NCBI GenBank assembly: GCA_964418425.1
Contig: CAYQLT010000029.1
Coordinates: 1-29,837 of the forward strand
Direction of reading: 5' to 3'
Source of the DNA: CAYQLT01 sp964418425
Lineage (GTDB): Bacteria; Bacillota; Limnochordia; Limnochordales; Geochordaceae
DNA length: 29,837 nucleotides
Shown: piece after piece, positions 28,293 through 29,837 of the stretch
How positions within the stretch are numbered: position 1 is the first letter of the stretch
Layout: the number at the start of each line of letters is the position of its first letter
Notes under the pieces: model-generated
The model's input: only the letters and a program-made list of their open reading frames with translations
Databases searched by the model: none
What the model was told of the DNA's origin: nothing
Made by a program: the position numbers and the translations under genes

Positions 28293-29821
28293 ACTACGTC
28301 GCCTTGCTCCCGGAGCTGCTGCTGGCGGCCGGCGGCATGGCCGTCATGGGGGCCGATTTGCTCTGGAAGACAGCCCGAGCCACGGCCTCGGTCGCGGCCG
28401 TGGCGCTGGTGGCGGCCCTGGTGGCTGCCATTCCCCTGGCGAGCTGGCGCACCGTGGCCTGGTCGGGGATGCTGGTGGTGGATCCCTTTTCCATCTACTT
28501 CAAAATGGTCTTTCTGCTGGCCACGCTGCTTGTGGTCGTCTTTTCGGTGGCCTACGTGGAGCGCCGTCGCTTGCACGCCGGCGAGTTTTACGCCCTGGTG
28601 GTCTTTGCGACCCTGGGGATGGCGCTGATGGCGGCCTCCCCGGATCTGCTGATGATCTACCTGGGGTTGGAACTTATGTCCATCAGCTCGTACGTGCTGG
28701 CCGGGATGCTCAAAGACGACGCCCGCTCGCTGGAGGCGGCCCTGAAGTATTTCCTCATCGGCGCGATGACGTCGGCCCTGCTGTTGTTCGGGCTGTCGCT
28801 TCTGTACGGCGTCACCGGCACCACGGGCCTCGACGGGATCCGGGCGGCCCTGTCGGCACAGGGGGCGTTTCGACCGGTGGCGCTGGCGGGGCTGTGGTTT
28901 TTGCTGGTGGGCTTCGCGTTCAAGGTGGCGGCTGTGCCCTTCCACATGTGGGCCCCGGACGTCTACCATGGAGCGCCCACCCCCGTGGCGGCTCTGCTGA
29001 TGGCGGGCTCGGAGGCCGCGGCCTTTTCCGCCATCATCCGGGTTTTCACCACCGCCTTCGCCCCCTTTGATGCCGACTGGCGGCTGGTCTTCGCCGTGCT
29101 GGCGGTGGCCACCATGACCTACGGCAACGCGGTGGCTTTGGTGCAGACCAGCGCGAAACGGATGATGGCCTACTCCGCCATCGCCCAGGCGGGGTATGTC
29201 CTGGTGGGGATGGCCGTCGCCACCGCCGAGGGCGTGGCGGCCATGATGTATTACCTTCTGGCCTACGTGTTCATGATCGCCGGCACCTTTGCGGTGATCG
29301 CCTGGCTTTCGCTCAGCCGGCCGGAGGAGATGCTGGACGACTTCCAGGGGCTGGGCCGGCGGGTTCCCTGGGTGGCAGCGGCGACGGTGGTCTTCATGGT
29401 GTCCCTCATCGGCATCCCGCCCACGGCCGGCTTTTTCGGCAAGTTTTACCTCATCAAGGCGGCCGTGGGGGCGGACATGGCTTGGCTGGCGGTGGTGCTG
29501 GTCATCAACAGCGCCGTGTCGGCCGGTTACTACTACGGCATCGTCCGCCGGATGTACCTGACCGAGGCCCCCGATCAACTGCCGGCCACCCCGGCGCCGA
29601 GGGGGCCTGCGTTCGGCGAGCCGGACCCCGGGGCAGCGGCTTGGGCTCCGTCCACGGGGCAGGCAGAGCAGGCGCCCGGATCCGTGCCAAGGGGGATGGC
29701 CCTGGTGGTGGGGGTTTGCGCGGCGGTGGTCGTGCTGCTGATGCTCTTCCCGCACTCCGTGCTGCAGTGGCTGAGTGCGGCCGCGTTTGGGTCGGCGACG
29801 AACCTGGCCGCCGCACCCTGA
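28289..29821 (+). CDS. nuoN: NADH-quinone oxidoreductase subunit N
   Basis: Third antiporter-like subunit (510 aa, ~14 helices), last gene of the operon. Motifs: LGLELMSISSYVLAG (key Glu), AFKVAAVPFHMWAPDVYHGA (key Lys), PTPVAALLMAGSEAAAF and SAKRMMAYSAIAQAGYVLVG. A ~40-residue Ala/Pro/Gly-rich insertion at about 430-469 precedes the final helix, giving a longer cytoplasmic or external loop than usual. It ends 16 bp before the window edge, so no terminator can be assessed. Confidence 0.96.
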   Translation: MNYVALLPELLLAAGGMAVMGADLLWKTARATASVAAVALVAALVAAIPLASWRTVAWSGMLVVDPFSIYFKMVFLLATLLVVVFSVAYVERRRLHAGEFYALVVFATLGMALMAASPDLLMIYLGLELMSISSYVLAGMLKDDARSLEAALKYFLIGAMTSALLLFGLSLLYGVTGTTGLDGIRAALSAQGAFRPVALAGLWFLLVGFAFKVAAVPFHMWAPDVYHGAPTPVAALLMAGSEAAAFSAIIRVFTTAFAPFDADWRLVFAVLAVATMTYGNAVALVQTSAKRMMAYSAIAQAGYVLVGMAVATAEGVAAMMYYLLAYVFMIAGTFAVIAWLSLSRPEEMLDDFQGLGRRVPWVAAATVVFMVSLIGIPPTAGFFGKFYLIKAAVGADMAWLAVVLVINSAVSAGYYYGIVRRMYLTEAPDQLPATPAPRGPAFGEPDPGAAAWAPSTGQAEQAPGSVPRGMALVVGVCAAVVVLLMLFPHSVLQWLSAAAFGSATNLAAAP

Positions 29822-29837
29822 ACGGCACGGCGGACAT

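Noticed and set aside
24714..29755. Long minus-strand open frames (522, 567 and 578 codons) opposite nuoL, nuoM and nuoN
   Set aside because: His/Gln/Gly-rich shadows of membrane-protein genes, with no family similarity or ribosome-binding sites.

Overview
The window is GC-rich bacterial DNA from an endospore-forming member of the Bacillota (Firmicutes). Sporulation and germination genes (ytfJ/gerW, spoVAC-AD-AE, a spoVAF-type gerA homologue) sit beside Firmicute-type housekeeping genes (rny, ymdB, recA-recX, scpA-scpB). The high GC, GTG/TTG starts and an 11-subunit complex I operon point to a lineage like Symbiobacterium, Thermaerobacter or Limnochordia; this is inference from gene content, not a phylogeny. 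A run of exactly 100 N at 6613-6712 shows a scaffolded draft assembly.

Bases 1-19474 are all on the minus strand. In transcription order (high to low coordinates): rimO; an operon of a one-TM hypothetical protein, an FtsH-like AAA protease, cinA, thpR, recA and recX, mostly joined by 4-bp overlaps; rny and ymdB; dodecin, spoVAC, spoVAD, spoVAE, a holin-like membrane protein (cut by the gap) and spoVAF (N-terminus lost in the gap); then lysA, a CCA-adding/poly(A) polymerase family enzyme, an M50 site-2 protease, scpA, scpB and the start of ytfJ.

Bases 19703-29821 are on the plus strand: one compact nuo operon, A-B-CD-H-I-J-K-L-M-N, with nuoC and nuoD fused and no nuoE, F or G. It encodes the membrane arm and quinone-proximal part of a proton-pumping quinone reductase whose electron-input module is not here. 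rimO and nuo are driven by back-to-back sigma-A-type promoters.

The most interesting non-coding structure is regulatory. Two of the minus-strand units (the FtsH-like/recA operon and rny) have a good sigma-A promoter, then a structured leader with an intrinsic-terminator-like hairpin plus U-tract before the first gene, which suggests attenuation. The rimO leader can close into a 69-nt domain on a perfect 9-bp stem. No wholly new protein system is evident. I saw no tRNA, rRNA, CRISPR array, insertion sequence or phage. No gene-free stretch exceeds 300 bp: the longest, 11705-11964 and 19475-19702, hold the promoters, leaders and terminators listed.
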